DNA of 64,000 nt, taken from the NCBI GenBank assembly GCA_037447215.1, contig JBBIHB010000003.1, positions 85,145 through 149,144 of the forward strand. The letters are read 5' to 3'. The position numbers were made by a program, and so were the translations under genes. This stretch comes from UBA1413 sp037447215. Its GTDB lineage: Bacteria > Bacteroidota > Bacteroidia > Bacteroidales > Prolixibacteraceae. This document shows positions 43,979 through 52,878 of this stretch, piece after piece (position 1 is the first letter of the stretch; each line of letters starts with the position of its first letter). A model generated the notes under the pieces. It saw nothing but the letters and a program-made list of their open reading frames with translations, did no database searches and had not been told where the DNA came from.

Positions 43979-44968
43979 TTAACGGGCAAAAATAGCAATT
44001 TCTTTTTCTCCACTCGATTTAATATAACCTCTGAACATGCCCGAAGTATTGAATGGCATCTCTATCATTCCATTTTTGTCTAATGCAATAAATCCTCCTG
44101 TACCACCCATTTCGGTGAGTTTTTCAAGCACTTCATGGCTTGCTTCGCGGAGGCTCTTTCCCTGATATTCCATCATGGAGGCCACATCGCGGGCTACAGT
44201 CAATCTTATGAAGTACTCACCATGCCCTGTGCAGGAAATGGCGCATGTGTTGTTGTCAGCCCATGTCCCTGCTCCGATGATGGGGGAATCTCCAATCCGT
44301 CCATATCTTTTGTTCATCATCCCGCCAGTTGATGTTCCGGCGCATAGGTTCCCTTCCTTATCGAGAGCTACACATCCCACAGTACCATATTTTTCAGATT
44401 TCAATTTCTGTCGTTGTTGTTTTCGCAAACGTTTTAATGATTGGTGGCGTTCTTTAGTGAAAAAGTAACTGTTACGGACCATTTCGAGTCCCTGTTCCCG
44501 GGCGAATTCAGAAGCTCCATGGCCCGAAAGCATCACATGTTCCGACTTATCCATTATCAATTTTACAGCTTTTATGGGATTTTTGATGTTGGTGACTCCT
44601 GCAATTGCTCCTGCATTCCGGGTTTTTCCTTCCATTATGGATGCGTCAAGCTCAATGTTACCTTTATGGGTAAAAACTGCTCCTTTACCGGCATTGAACA
44701 ATGGACAATCTTCGAGGTAGCTTACTACCAAAACAACAGCATCGGTTGAACTTCCCCCTTCCTTAAGTATTTTTTCACCTATTTCCAGTGCTTTATCGAG
44801 ATGAAAAAGATATTCCTGTTGCCGTTCCTGGCTCATACGTTCGCGCGACATAACCCCGGCACCGCCGTGAATTGCTATTGCATAAGGTTTTTGTGCGAAA
44901 ATATTTAATGGGGTAAATGTTAAAATCAAAAGAAAAAGCATCAGTTCTTTTTGAAAGTAATTTTTCAT
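43979..44968 (-). CDS. isoaspartyl peptidase / L-asparaginase (Ntn hydrolase)
   Basis: A 329-residue Ntn-type hydrolase with a signal peptide (LMLFLLILTFTPLNIFAQ), so it is exported. The alpha chain starts IAIHGGAGVMSRERM, with FNAGKGAVFTHKGNIELDAS, and the autocleavage site is Gly195-Thr196 in KYGTVGCVALDKEGNLCAGT, freeing the catalytic Thr196. Substrate residues appear in KRYGRIGDSPIIGAGTWADN and SCTGHGEYFIR. These enzymes remove isoaspartyl dipeptides and can hydrolyse asparagine. The gene lies nine bases upstream of the BatA gene in the same direction. Confidence 0.93.
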   Translation of the reverse strand: MKNYFQKELMLFLLILTFTPLNIFAQKPYAIAIHGGAGVMSRERMSQERQQEYLFHLDKALEIGEKILKEGGSSTDAVVLVVSYLEDCPLFNAGKGAVFTHKGNIELDASIMEGKTRNAGAIAGVTNIKNPIKAVKLIMDKSEHVMLSGHGASEFAREQGLEMVRNSYFFTKERHQSLKRLRKQQRQKLKSEKYGTVGCVALDKEGNLCAGTSTGGMMNKRYGRIGDSPIIGAGTWADNNTCAISCTGHGEYFIRLTVARDVASMMEYQGKSLREASHEVLEKLTEMGGTGGFIALDKNGMIEMPFNTSGMFRGYIKSSGEKEIAIFAR

Positions 44969-45104
44969 AGCTTTTATATATTTTGTGCGAATATAATTTT
45001 TGATTACGGATTTTCATGTTCCAAAAAATAGGATAAACCAAAATAGGTTTAATATAAAGTTTCTTTCAGGGTGTTAAAATTCGTGAAATCAATTTAAAAT
45101 ATCA

Positions 45105-45112
45105 TATTTTTG
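45105..45112 (+). promoter_or_regulatory. -7 element upstream of the creatininase-family gene
   Basis: TATTTTTG, an exact TAnnTTTG, 22 bases before the ATG at 45135. Confidence 0.45.
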
Positions 45113-45134
45113 GGCAAAAAAATCGCGTACAACT

Positions 45135-46010
45135 ATGAAAGCAACAATTATTTCCTTGTTAATTGCAATGTCTTTATTTGGTTTTGCCCAGAATATTTCT
45201 TATAAGCTTGAGGAATTGACAGCTCCTGAGTTTATTCAGGCTGTGGCAAAAAGTTCCAGGACCTGTATCCTCCCAATCGGGGTTTTTGAGAAACATGGAG
45301 CGCACCTCCCTTTAGGTACCGATTTGTATATAGCACGTGAAATGGCACTGCAGGCCGCTGCAAAAGATTATGCAGTAGTGTTTCCATGGTATTATTTCAG
45401 CCAGATTAATGAAGCCCGGCACCAGCCAGGTACAATATCTTACTCGCCCGAACTGATATGGAAAGTTTTGCAGGAAACCCTTGATGAGTTAAACCGGAAC
45501 GGATTCAATAAAATCATCATCGTTAATGGACATGGGGGAAATAATGCTTTTCTCAATTATTTTGGTATGGCTCAATTGTCCCAAAGGCGAAATTATTCGT
45601 TGTATTGGTTTCAGCCTACTTATGGCGCCGATCTTATGAAAAAAGTAGAGGCACTCACAGAAAATGACCCTTATGACCAGCATGGGGGAAACCGCGAAAC
45701 TTCGCTGATGATGGCTATTGTTCCCGATTTAGTTTATCCTGAGCGTGCCGACAGGCAATCGGGGGTTGATCAGGACCGGTTGAAACATTTGCCCAATGTT
45801 TATACCGGTATATGGTGGTATGCCCGTTACCCCAACCATTATTCAGGTTACGGGAGTAAATCAAATGCAGAAGCGGGTAAATTAATTCTCGACCACGTGG
45901 TTAAGCAACTTGTTGAAACCATCAGGAATGTTAAAAACGACAAAACAGTTCCTGATTTACAGGACCGGTTTTTCGATGATTCTGAAAATCCATTGAAAAC
46001 CAATCAGTAA
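45135..46010 (+). CDS. exported creatininase-family amidohydrolase
   Basis: A 291-residue protein with a signal peptide (ATIISLLIAMSLFGFAQN). Metal-site patterns of the creatininase fold are present: LPIGVFEKHGAHLPLGTDLY near residues 46-65 (Glu, His and Asp ligands), NEARHQPGTISYSPEL, IIIVNGHGGNNAFLNYF near 132-148, and DQHGGNRETSLMMAI near 183-197. The family includes creatinine amidohydrolase and other cyclic-amide hydrolases; the substrate cannot be assigned, and most members are cytosolic, so export is notable. Confidence 0.88.
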   Translation: MKATIISLLIAMSLFGFAQNISYKLEELTAPEFIQAVAKSSRTCILPIGVFEKHGAHLPLGTDLYIAREMALQAAAKDYAVVFPWYYFSQINEARHQPGTISYSPELIWKVLQETLDELNRNGFNKIIIVNGHGGNNAFLNYFGMAQLSQRRNYSLYWFQPTYGADLMKKVEALTENDPYDQHGGNRETSLMMAIVPDLVYPERADRQSGVDQDRLKHLPNVYTGIWWYARYPNHYSGYGSKSNAEAGKLILDHVVKQLVETIRNVKNDKTVPDLQDRFFDDSENPLKTNQ

Positions 46011-46033
46011 TCTGAAATATCATGGCTCCTAAG

Positions 46034-46957
46034 TCATGTATTCTTTTTAGATGCCAGCGATTTAAAACCTTCCCCGAGAATCTCTTTGGTGTCCATTATC
46101 GTGATAAATGCATCGGGGTCAATCTCAGTAATGTATTCTTCGAGAATGGCCAGCTCGCGGCGGCTTACAACAGTAAAAATCATCTTTTTTTCTTCGTTGG
46201 TGTATAAACCTTTGCCAGGTATGTAGGTTCCCCCTCTTTCAAGATCGTATAGAACTTTTTGCCGTATGGATTCATGTTCTTTGGAAATAATAAACAACGC
46301 TTTGTTGTAATCAGCGCCTTCGAGGGTCATATCGATAGCACGGCCCGTAATAAAAATTACTACCCAGGAATAGAGAGGTATAGCCCATTCCTGAAAGGCT
46401 GCAAGGCCTACCAGTACTATGGCAGAATCAACGTAAATCATTAACCTGCCGAGGGGCAGCCTGGTATATTTGGCAATTATCATTGCAATGATGTCAGAGC
46501 CGCCCGATGTTGCCCTTGATTTAAAAATCAATCCCAGTCCAAACCCGATAAGGACACCACCAAAAACACAGGAAAGTAAAACATCGCTCACAAGGGCTGC
46601 ATCACCATCTTGTCGTAACATAGTAATTCCATCAATAAAGATTGAGGTGAGTACAAATCCGGTTATTGTTTTTACACCGAACTTAGGGCCAAGTATTTTT
46701 ATACCTGCCCAGGTTAGCGGTATGTTTAATATCAGTCCGAATAATCCAATGGGTATCCCATCAGGCCAGAATGTAAAAACACCTTTGGTGAGGTAATGCA
46801 CAACAATGGCAATTCCATAAACACCACCAGGAACTATACGGTGTGGTGTTATAAAATAAACAAAACCTGCTGCGAGAATAAATGACCCGATAAGGATCAG
46901 GGAATAGTCGAAAAACCATTTCCGGCTAAAGAGTTTTACTTTTGGTACAAAGCTCAT
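46034..46957 (-). CDS. YitT family membrane protein (DUF2179)
   Basis: A 307-residue inner-membrane protein. About six hydrophobic helices occupy residues 15-210 (YSLILIGSFILAAGFVYFIT, GGVYGIAIVVHYLTKG, SVLLSCVFGGVLIGFGLGLI-like stretch, SGGSDIIAMIIAKY). The cytosolic C-terminal DUF2179 domain is at about 225-300 (ADYNKALFIISKEHESI, MIFTVVSRRELAILEEYITE, DPDAFITIMDTKEILGEGF). The family is widespread in bacteria without an established substrate. Confidence 0.92.
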   Translation of the reverse strand: MSFVPKVKLFSRKWFFDYSLILIGSFILAAGFVYFITPHRIVPGGVYGIAIVVHYLTKGVFTFWPDGIPIGLFGLILNIPLTWAGIKILGPKFGVKTITGFVLTSIFIDGITMLRQDGDAALVSDVLLSCVFGGVLIGFGLGLIFKSRATSGGSDIIAMIIAKYTRLPLGRLMIYVDSAIVLVGLAAFQEWAIPLYSWVVIFITGRAIDMTLEGADYNKALFIISKEHESIRQKVLYDLERGGTYIPGKGLYTNEEKKMIFTVVSRRELAILEEYITEIDPDAFITIMDTKEILGEGFKSLASKKNT

Positions 46958-47000
46958 ATCTCTATTTTTTTGGTCTGCAAACCTAATAATATCCAGATAA

Positions 47001-49292
47001 TTAATTATCGGTTTTTGTCATTGAAAATGGATAACTTTCTTTCGATATCCAGAGGGTTTTAACAGGGTCGGCCGACATTTTAAACTCAATTGTTCCACCT
47101 TCTGATAACTGCTTGTGTGATAACCATGATTTATCGACTGCCTTGCCATTCAGCGAAGCTTTTTCAATATAAACCTTTTTACTCGCCTGGGGTGCACTGA
47201 TGTTCAGCTTCTTTCCTCCTGGTAAACTGATCTCTGTATATTCAAAAAGAGGTGATCCTATAACATATTGGTCGGTACCCGGACAAACAGGATAAAAGCC
47301 CAGCGATGAAAATACGTACCAGGCAGATGTTTGTCCGTTGTCTTCATCACCACAGTATCCATCGGGATTGGGGTTGTAGAGCCTTGTAAGCACTTCTCGA
47401 ATCTTTTTCTGAGTTTTCCAGGGTTGTCCTGCATAATTATACAGATATATCATGTGTTGTATAGGTTGGTTCCCGTGAGCATAGTTTCCCATATTCATGA
47501 CCTGCATTTCCCTTATTTCGTGAATGGGGAAACCATAGTATGAGTTATCGAAAATTGGGGGAACAACAAATATTGAATCGAGCATCTTTGCAAACATATG
47601 GCGGCCTCCCATCAACTCTGAAAGCCCTTCAATGTCGTGAAAAACACTCCAGGTGTAATGCCAGCTGTTCCCTTCCGTAAATGCATCACCCCATTTGTAT
47701 GGGTTAAAGGGTGATTGGAAAGTACCGTCGAGGTTCCGTCCACGCATCAGCAACGATTCATGGTCGAACACATTCCGGTAATTTTGCGAACGCTTTCTGA
47801 AAAGTTCAATCTCGTCTTTAGGGCGGTTAAGTGCTTTTGCCAGCTCCATAATACAAAAATCGGCATAGGCGTATTCCAGGGTGCGGGCTGTATTTTCCCT
47901 TATTCCTGCATCGTAGGGAATATATCCTAGTTCGTTGTAATATTCGGCGCCATATCGGCCAACCGAACTTACCGGCCCAACCGATTTGGTATTCTTAATA
48001 ATTGCCTCATATAGGGTTTTAATATCATATCCCCTGATCCCTTTCAGGTAGGAGTCTGCTATAAGTGAGGCTGAATTGGAGCCAATCATACAATCGCGGT
48101 GGCCTGGACTTCCCCATTCGGGAAGCCATCCACTTTCAAGATAGGTGTTCACTAAACCCTGCATGATTTCTGCATTCAGTTCGGGATACATCCAGGTGAA
48201 AAAAGGAAAAACTGCCCTGAAAGTGTCCCAGAAACCATTATCGGTGTACATTGGCCCAGGCAATACTTTCCCATTGTATGGGCTGTAATGCATCAATCGG
48301 TTATCTTCATCGAATTCGTAAAATTTCCTTGGAAATAACAAAATGCGGTATAATGTGCTGTAAAATGTCCTGACATGATCAATATTTTCAGTTGAAACCC
48401 TGATTTTGCTGAGTTCATGGTTCCAGATATTTCGTCCTTCATCCCTTATTTCCTCAAACGATTTATCGCCGGTTTCCCTTAGGAGGTTAAGTTCAGCTTG
48501 TTTTAGACTAATGAACGAGGAGGCTACTTTTGCCGTAACCTGATCAAACCTTTTGGTTCTGAACCTGATTCCTGCCTGTGTATGAAATCCGATCATTTCG
48601 TTTAATCCTGAAAGCTCCTGTCCATCGTTCCAGAGAATGAAATCTGAAAATGGTTTATCGAACTGCACCACAAACCAGTTTTTAAAGTTGGCTGGCACTC
48701 CACCATTGTTTTTTGTGGTGTACCCAATAACTTTGCTTTCTTCAGGAATAACCTTCACCATCGATCCATTATCAAAGGCATCAACCAGTACAAAAGAGCT
48801 GTCGCTCTGAGGAAAGGTAAACCTGAATATGGCAGCCCGTTCAGTTGGGGTAAATTCAACTTCGGTATCGTAATCGGCCAGATAAACACTATAGTAGTAA
48901 GGTTTAACCGTTTCGGCCTTATGCGAAAACCAGCTTGCACGTTTCGTTTCATCAAAAATCAATTTGCCGGTTGTGGCGAACAATGAAAATTGTCCGTAAT
49001 CATTTATCCAGGGACTCGGTTGATGGGTTTGTTTAAATCCCCGTATTGTTTTTGAACCATAGGTGTACATCCATCCATCACCCATTTTCCCTGTTTGAGG
49101 CGACCAGAAATTCATTCCCCATGGACGGGCTATGGCAGGGTAAGTGTTACCTGTGCTGAAGTTGAAGTCGGAAAGTGTTCCCATCAGTGGATTTACATGG
49201 TCAACGGGATTTGTGGCCAAATCGGGGGAGTTTTGTTTTTGACAGGAAGCGAAAAGGGCGAAAAATAAAATATATGTTAATTTTTTAAACAT
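47001..49292 (-). CDS. GH92 family exo-alpha-mannosidase-like lipoprotein
   Basis: A 763-residue glycoside hydrolase. A lipobox (LFFALFASC, Cys17) predicts a surface or periplasmic lipoprotein. GH92 features are VDHVNPLMGTLSDFNFSTGN near the N-terminus, TYGSKTIRGFKQTHQPSPWI, the linker strands, then the (alpha/alpha)6 domain with YTDNGFWDTFRAVFPFFTWM and ESGWLPEWGSPGHRDCMIGS, and near the C-terminus GYCGDEDNGQTSAWYVFSSL, which holds the catalytic and calcium-binding acids. These calcium-dependent enzymes remove alpha-mannose from N-glycans or mannan. No SusC/SusD pair is adjacent. Confidence 0.94.
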   Translation of the reverse strand: MFKKLTYILFFALFASCQKQNSPDLATNPVDHVNPLMGTLSDFNFSTGNTYPAIARPWGMNFWSPQTGKMGDGWMYTYGSKTIRGFKQTHQPSPWINDYGQFSLFATTGKLIFDETKRASWFSHKAETVKPYYYSVYLADYDTEVEFTPTERAAIFRFTFPQSDSSFVLVDAFDNGSMVKVIPEESKVIGYTTKNNGGVPANFKNWFVVQFDKPFSDFILWNDGQELSGLNEMIGFHTQAGIRFRTKRFDQVTAKVASSFISLKQAELNLLRETGDKSFEEIRDEGRNIWNHELSKIRVSTENIDHVRTFYSTLYRILLFPRKFYEFDEDNRLMHYSPYNGKVLPGPMYTDNGFWDTFRAVFPFFTWMYPELNAEIMQGLVNTYLESGWLPEWGSPGHRDCMIGSNSASLIADSYLKGIRGYDIKTLYEAIIKNTKSVGPVSSVGRYGAEYYNELGYIPYDAGIRENTARTLEYAYADFCIMELAKALNRPKDEIELFRKRSQNYRNVFDHESLLMRGRNLDGTFQSPFNPYKWGDAFTEGNSWHYTWSVFHDIEGLSELMGGRHMFAKMLDSIFVVPPIFDNSYYGFPIHEIREMQVMNMGNYAHGNQPIQHMIYLYNYAGQPWKTQKKIREVLTRLYNPNPDGYCGDEDNGQTSAWYVFSSLGFYPVCPGTDQYVIGSPLFEYTEISLPGGKKLNISAPQASKKVYIEKASLNGKAVDKSWLSHKQLSEGGTIEFKMSADPVKTLWISKESYPFSMTKTDN

Positions 49293-49348
49293 TTTCTTAC
49301 GATATTTTGATTTGGCTGCAAAAATAGGGAAACTGTAACAACTTGAAA

Positions 49349-49383
49349 AACAAAAAGGCTTCCTTCGAGAAAGCCTTTTTGTT
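49349..49383 (-). terminator. rplS terminator
   Basis: A perfect 11-bp stem CAAAAAGGCTT / AAGCCTTTTTG with a nine-base loop lies 18 bases past the rplS stop. T-rich arms let it work in both directions. Confidence 0.75.
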
Positions 49384-49400
49384 TGCGTTGCAAAATTGAA

Positions 49401-49751
49401 TTACACTCTTTTTTCTTTGATACGGGCTTTTTTACCTGTAAGTCCACGAAGATAAAACAGCCTTTTACGGCGAACACTACCCCTTTTGTTGATTTCAATA
49501 TTATCAATAAAAGGTGAATACATGGGAAAAATTCTTTCAACACCTACGTTGCCCGATATTTTGCGGACAGTGAAAGTTTTTGTATCACCTGTACCTTTCA
49601 CCTGAATTACCACACCGCGGTAACTCTGGATTCGTTCTTTGTTACCTTCACGGATTTTGTAGTTCACCGTGATGGTGTCCCCTGCCCCGAATTTGGGCAA
49701 TTCAGCTTTTTCAGTCTCAAATGCGCTTTGAGCAACTTTTATCAAGTCCAT
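49401..49751 (-). CDS. rplS: 50S ribosomal protein L19
   Basis: A 116-residue ribosomal protein at the 30S-50S interface. The start is set at the ATG at 49751, giving MDLIKVAQSAFETEKAELPK; an upstream in-frame start at 49859 would add 36 residues and include the promoter. Family motifs are FGAGDTITVNYKIREGNKER, QSYRGVVIQVKGTG, TFTVRKISGNVGVERIFPMY and SPFIDNIEINKRGSVRRKRL. It is flanked by its own promoter and terminator, so it is monocistronic here. Confidence 0.96.
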   Translation of the reverse strand: MDLIKVAQSAFETEKAELPKFGAGDTITVNYKIREGNKERIQSYRGVVIQVKGTGDTKTFTVRKISGNVGVERIFPMYSPFIDNIEINKRGSVRRKRLFYLRGLTGKKARIKEKRV

Positions 49752-49829
49752 TGTTCTGTTTTTTAAAAATGAATTGGCAATATTACCCGGCATTTCCGGC
49801 GTAAGAGATTGCTTGTTTTTTTCGTGGCG

Positions 49830-49859
49830 CAAAAATAGTAATATTTTAAATCCCTGCAA
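49830..49859 (-). promoter_or_regulatory. rplS promoter, Bacteroidota type
   Basis: Minus-strand TTG (49859-49857), a 19-base spacer and TATTTTTG (49837-49830) form a consensus pair. Transcription would start near 49825, which supports the ATG at 49751 as the true rplS start. Confidence 0.7.
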
Positions 49860-49879
49860 CCTATGAGTTAATTTATTGG

Positions 49880-50611
49880 CTAATTAAACTTTTCCAACTC
49901 ATCCTTAAAATCAGCCATAATATTTTTCTCATCAATAGCAAGCATTATTATATCGAGCATGATCTCACGACTAAATGCTTCACTGTTAAAGGTAATATCA
50001 AAAATTTCAGGGGCATCGAGTCCTTTGCCCATTGCGGCATGACGGTAAGCATATCTTTCACGCTCAACTCTTTCTATAAATTCTATTGCTTCTTTTCTCG
50101 AAACCTTATCTTTTTCCATTATACTTTTTATCCGGAACTCCATAGGGGCAACCACTCTTACATGAAGGGCATTCCTGATATCACCGGCAATAATGTTACT
50201 AGCGCGGCCAACAATTATACAATATCCATCCTCCGCAAATGTCCGGATAACTTCAACCACTGTGCGTTTAACTTTTTTGTCGCTTTTGTATTTCTTCTCA
50301 TTGAAAGCAGTCAGTAATTCTTCAAATGCCGGACGGTCAATCTGCCTGAATACTTTATAGACCCTTTCAGGGTCAAGGTCAAGTTCTTTTGCACTTTCAT
50401 GAAAAATCTCTTTGCTCAAAACCCTCCACTTATGACCAGGATATCTTTGGTTTAATCTTGCCGCCATATCTTCGGCAATAGCAATCCCTGAACAACCTAC
50501 TTCCCTCGAAATGGTAATAACAGGGCCAGGTTGCCGTTCATGGTGATGCTGTGGTTCGGCTTTTTTATATAGCATACGCTTATTGAGATATTCAAGCAAG
50601 GTATTTTTCAT
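49880..50611 (-). CDS. cytidylate kinase-like family protein
   Basis: About 243 residues from the ATG at 50611; an in-frame ATG at 50638 would add nine. The P-loop region is divergent (PVITISREVGCSGIAIAEDMA at about residues 30-50; SREVGCSG replaces GxxGSGKS). Later segments fit the cytidylate-kinase-like family: WRVLSKEIFHESAKELDLDP, YCIIVGRASNIIAGDIRNAL, HVRVVAPMEFRIKSIMEKDK and FDITFNSEAFSREIMLDIIM. The true substrate is unknown; it lies upstream of rplS, but with a separate promoter between them. Confidence 0.85.
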   Translation of the reverse strand: MKNTLLEYLNKRMLYKKAEPQHHHERQPGPVITISREVGCSGIAIAEDMAARLNQRYPGHKWRVLSKEIFHESAKELDLDPERVYKVFRQIDRPAFEELLTAFNEKKYKSDKKVKRTVVEVIRTFAEDGYCIIVGRASNIIAGDIRNALHVRVVAPMEFRIKSIMEKDKVSRKEAIEFIERVERERYAYRHAAMGKGLDAPEIFDITFNSEAFSREIMLDIIMLAIDEKNIMADFKDELEKFN

Positions 50612-50788
50612 GAATAATAATTTGATTTTGCTTACCATCTTTTACGGTGAATTTTTTTGGAGGTTTTATGCTATATTGCATATTTTAAACTGATTTTTAT
50701 CATTTATGTTGCAAAGATTGGGTATAAGTATGTTGGGTTGGTTGTGCGGATCTCTAAAAAGTCTTATTTTCGGGGTCAAACAAAAAAA

Positions 50789-52186
50789 ATGGAAATCATG
50801 TTCGAAAAGAGTATTTATAATAGCCGCAGACAGAAATTAGTAAAATCTGTGAATAATGGAGTTATTTTGATTTTAGGAAATGTTGACTCTCCGATGAATT
50901 ACACCGCCAATGCTTTTCATTTTCGGCAGGATAGCTCGTTCCTCTATTTTTTTGGTCTTGATTTTCCTGGTCTGGCCGGGGTGTTGGATGTGGATACTGG
51001 AGATGAGATCTTATTTGGCAATGATGTTGATATAGAAGATATAATTTGGATGGGTCCACAGGAATCCATGTCACTGAAAGCTGAAAGGGCAGGAATAAAC
51101 AATACCCAGCCTTTTAAAGAATTGTTTCTATATATAAGGAATTCTATCCAAAAAGGAAGAAAAATACATTTTCTACCGCCATACAGGGCAGAAAATAAAA
51201 CTCTACTCGAAGAGTTAACAGGGATTTCGGTTTTCCGTCTGAAGGATTATGCATCTGTTGAACTCATAAAGGCAATAGTTGCGATTCGTTCGATAAAAGA
51301 GCCCTGCGAAATCGCTGAAATTGAAAAAGCTTGTGAAACAGGTTACAGGATGCATGTTGCAGCTATGAAGATGGCAGTGCCTGGAGCCAAAGAACAGGAA
51401 ATAGCAGGCTATATTGAAGGAATTGCTGTTGCAGGCGGGGGTATGCTTTCCTTTCCGGTTATTCTTTCGCAGAACGGTGAAACCCTCCACAATCATGATC
51501 ATAGTCAGATTCTGCAGCTCAGAAGGTTAATGATTGTAGATGCCGGCGCTGAAACCGGCCTGCACTATGCATGTGATTTTACCCGCACCATACCGGTCGG
51601 CGGTAAGTTCACCCAAATGCAACGTGAAATTTATAACGTTGTTCTGGCTGCCAACAATACAGCAACAAGTCTTATAAAACAAGGAGTAACTTACTTATCA
51701 GTCCATTTAGCTGCATGTGAAATAATTGCTCAGGGCTTAAAGGATATTGGCCTGATGAAAGGCGATATTAAAGAAGCTGTGGCGAATGGGGCGCATGCAC
51801 TGTTTTTTCCCCACGGATTGGGACATATGATGGGACTTGATGTTCACGACATGGAAGATCTTGGACAGATTTATGTGGGTTATGATGACGAGGTCAGGCC
51901 TGTACAACAGTTCGGAACCGGTTATCTCAGGCTTGGCAGGCGTTTGGAAACGGGTTTTGTAATTACCAATGAACCTGGAATTTATTTTATCCCAGCCTTG
52001 ATTGATAAATGGAGATCGGAAGGAATTAATTCCGATTTCATCAATTATAATATGGTAGAACAATACAAAGGTTTTGGTGGTATCCGGATCGAAGATGATA
52101 TATTGGTTACAGCAGATAATGGACGTATCTTGGGTAAACGTGTACCTGTATTGCCAAGCGAAATTGAAAAAATAGTTGGCAGTTAA
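50789..52186 (+). CDS. Xaa-Pro aminopeptidase (aminopeptidase P family)
   Basis: About 465 residues from the ATG at 50789; an upstream in-frame TTG is unlikely, and an ATG nine bases later is possible. The N-terminal domain (FHFRQDSSFLYFFGLDFPG) is that of the AMPP group. The pita-bread catalytic domain has metal ligands in DAGAETGLHYACDFTRTIP, HGLGHMMGLDVHDMEDLG, NEPGIYFIP and GIRIEDDILVT. It releases N-terminal residues before proline, with two Mn or similar ions, in the cytosol. It converges with the phosphatase-like gene (overlap of four bases at the stops). Confidence 0.94.
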   Translation: MEIMFEKSIYNSRRQKLVKSVNNGVILILGNVDSPMNYTANAFHFRQDSSFLYFFGLDFPGLAGVLDVDTGDEILFGNDVDIEDIIWMGPQESMSLKAERAGINNTQPFKELFLYIRNSIQKGRKIHFLPPYRAENKTLLEELTGISVFRLKDYASVELIKAIVAIRSIKEPCEIAEIEKACETGYRMHVAAMKMAVPGAKEQEIAGYIEGIAVAGGGMLSFPVILSQNGETLHNHDHSQILQLRRLMIVDAGAETGLHYACDFTRTIPVGGKFTQMQREIYNVVLAANNTATSLIKQGVTYLSVHLAACEIIAQGLKDIGLMKGDIKEAVANGAHALFFPHGLGHMMGLDVHDMEDLGQIYVGYDDEVRPVQQFGTGYLRLGRRLETGFVITNEPGIYFIPALIDKWRSEGINSDFINYNMVEQYKGFGGIRIEDDILVTADNGRILGKRVPVLPSEIEKIVGS

Positions 52187-52620
52187 CGATAAGTTTGCAT
52201 TGATGGTTTTAAATAGCGGTGATAAAAGTAGTCCAGTTCTACCAAAATCTCATCCCTGATCTCCCTGCAATTTTCAAGAATTTGCCCAGGGTCATTACAA
52301 TTCTTGAAAGGATTTCCGAATCCAAGGTGCATCTTTCTTTTGAACTTTACAGGAGGGAGTTTCAACTCTTCAGGAGTTCCGTCTCCTACAGTTATTAGAT
52401 AATCGAATTCAATATGACTATATTCATTAAAATTTGAAGGCTTCCTGAGTTCTACTTTTATTCCAGCTTCTTTTAAAACTTCGATGGCCACCGGGTTAAT
52501 CTCCGGGGCCGGATCAGTTCCTGCAGAATAAATTTCAAGGTTTTTGTCGATATTGCGAAGTATGGCTTCGGCAATTTGGCTACGGCAGCAATTGCGGATA
52601 CTTAGAAACAATATATTCAT
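52183..52620 (-). CDS. low-molecular-weight phosphatase/ArsC-like protein with altered active site
   Basis: A 145-residue protein of the low-molecular-weight phosphotyrosine phosphatase fold. The P-loop should read C-x5-R; here it is SIRNCCR at residues 7-13, so Ser7 replaces the nucleophilic Cys. Arg13, Asn10 and the following SQIAEAILR helix are kept. Cys11 and Cys12 lie within the loop. EIYSAGTDPAPEINPVAIEV follows normally. It may be a catalytically dead binding protein, or work with a different Cys. It is monocistronic and convergent with the Xaa-Pro peptidase gene. Confidence 0.8.
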   Translation of the reverse strand: MNILFLSIRNCCRSQIAEAILRNIDKNLEIYSAGTDPAPEINPVAIEVLKEAGIKVELRKPSNFNEYSHIEFDYLITVGDGTPEELKLPPVKFKRKMHLGFGNPFKNCNDPGQILENCREIRDEILVELDYFYHRYLKPSMQTYR

Positions 52621-52791
52621 ATTTTAAGGTCATTGATTTACAGGGCAAAAATTAGTAATTTGTATGGTGCCAAAAAAAGGTTTTTATACTGATTTGATGA
52701 AGAAAAGGCAGAATTTTATATGTTTTACAGCATAAATTTATTGGCATAGGTTTGAATTTCTGCCTGTGTACAAAGAAAAATCATGAAATTC

Positions 52792-52823
52792 TTTGAGTAT
52801 TAATGCTTAAATGTCTATTTTCG
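52792..52823 (+). promoter_or_regulatory. promoter upstream of the DUF349 gene
   Basis: TTTG (52792-52795), a 20-base spacer and TATTTTCG (52816-52823), one mismatch from TAnnTTTG, 55 bases before the ATG at 52879. The 258-base spacer 52621-52878 shows no gene. Confidence 0.5.
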
Positions 52824-52878
52824 TAGCCAAATGCTTTAAGGCAGCTTGAGGCTAAGTAACTAATAATTGAATGATTAC

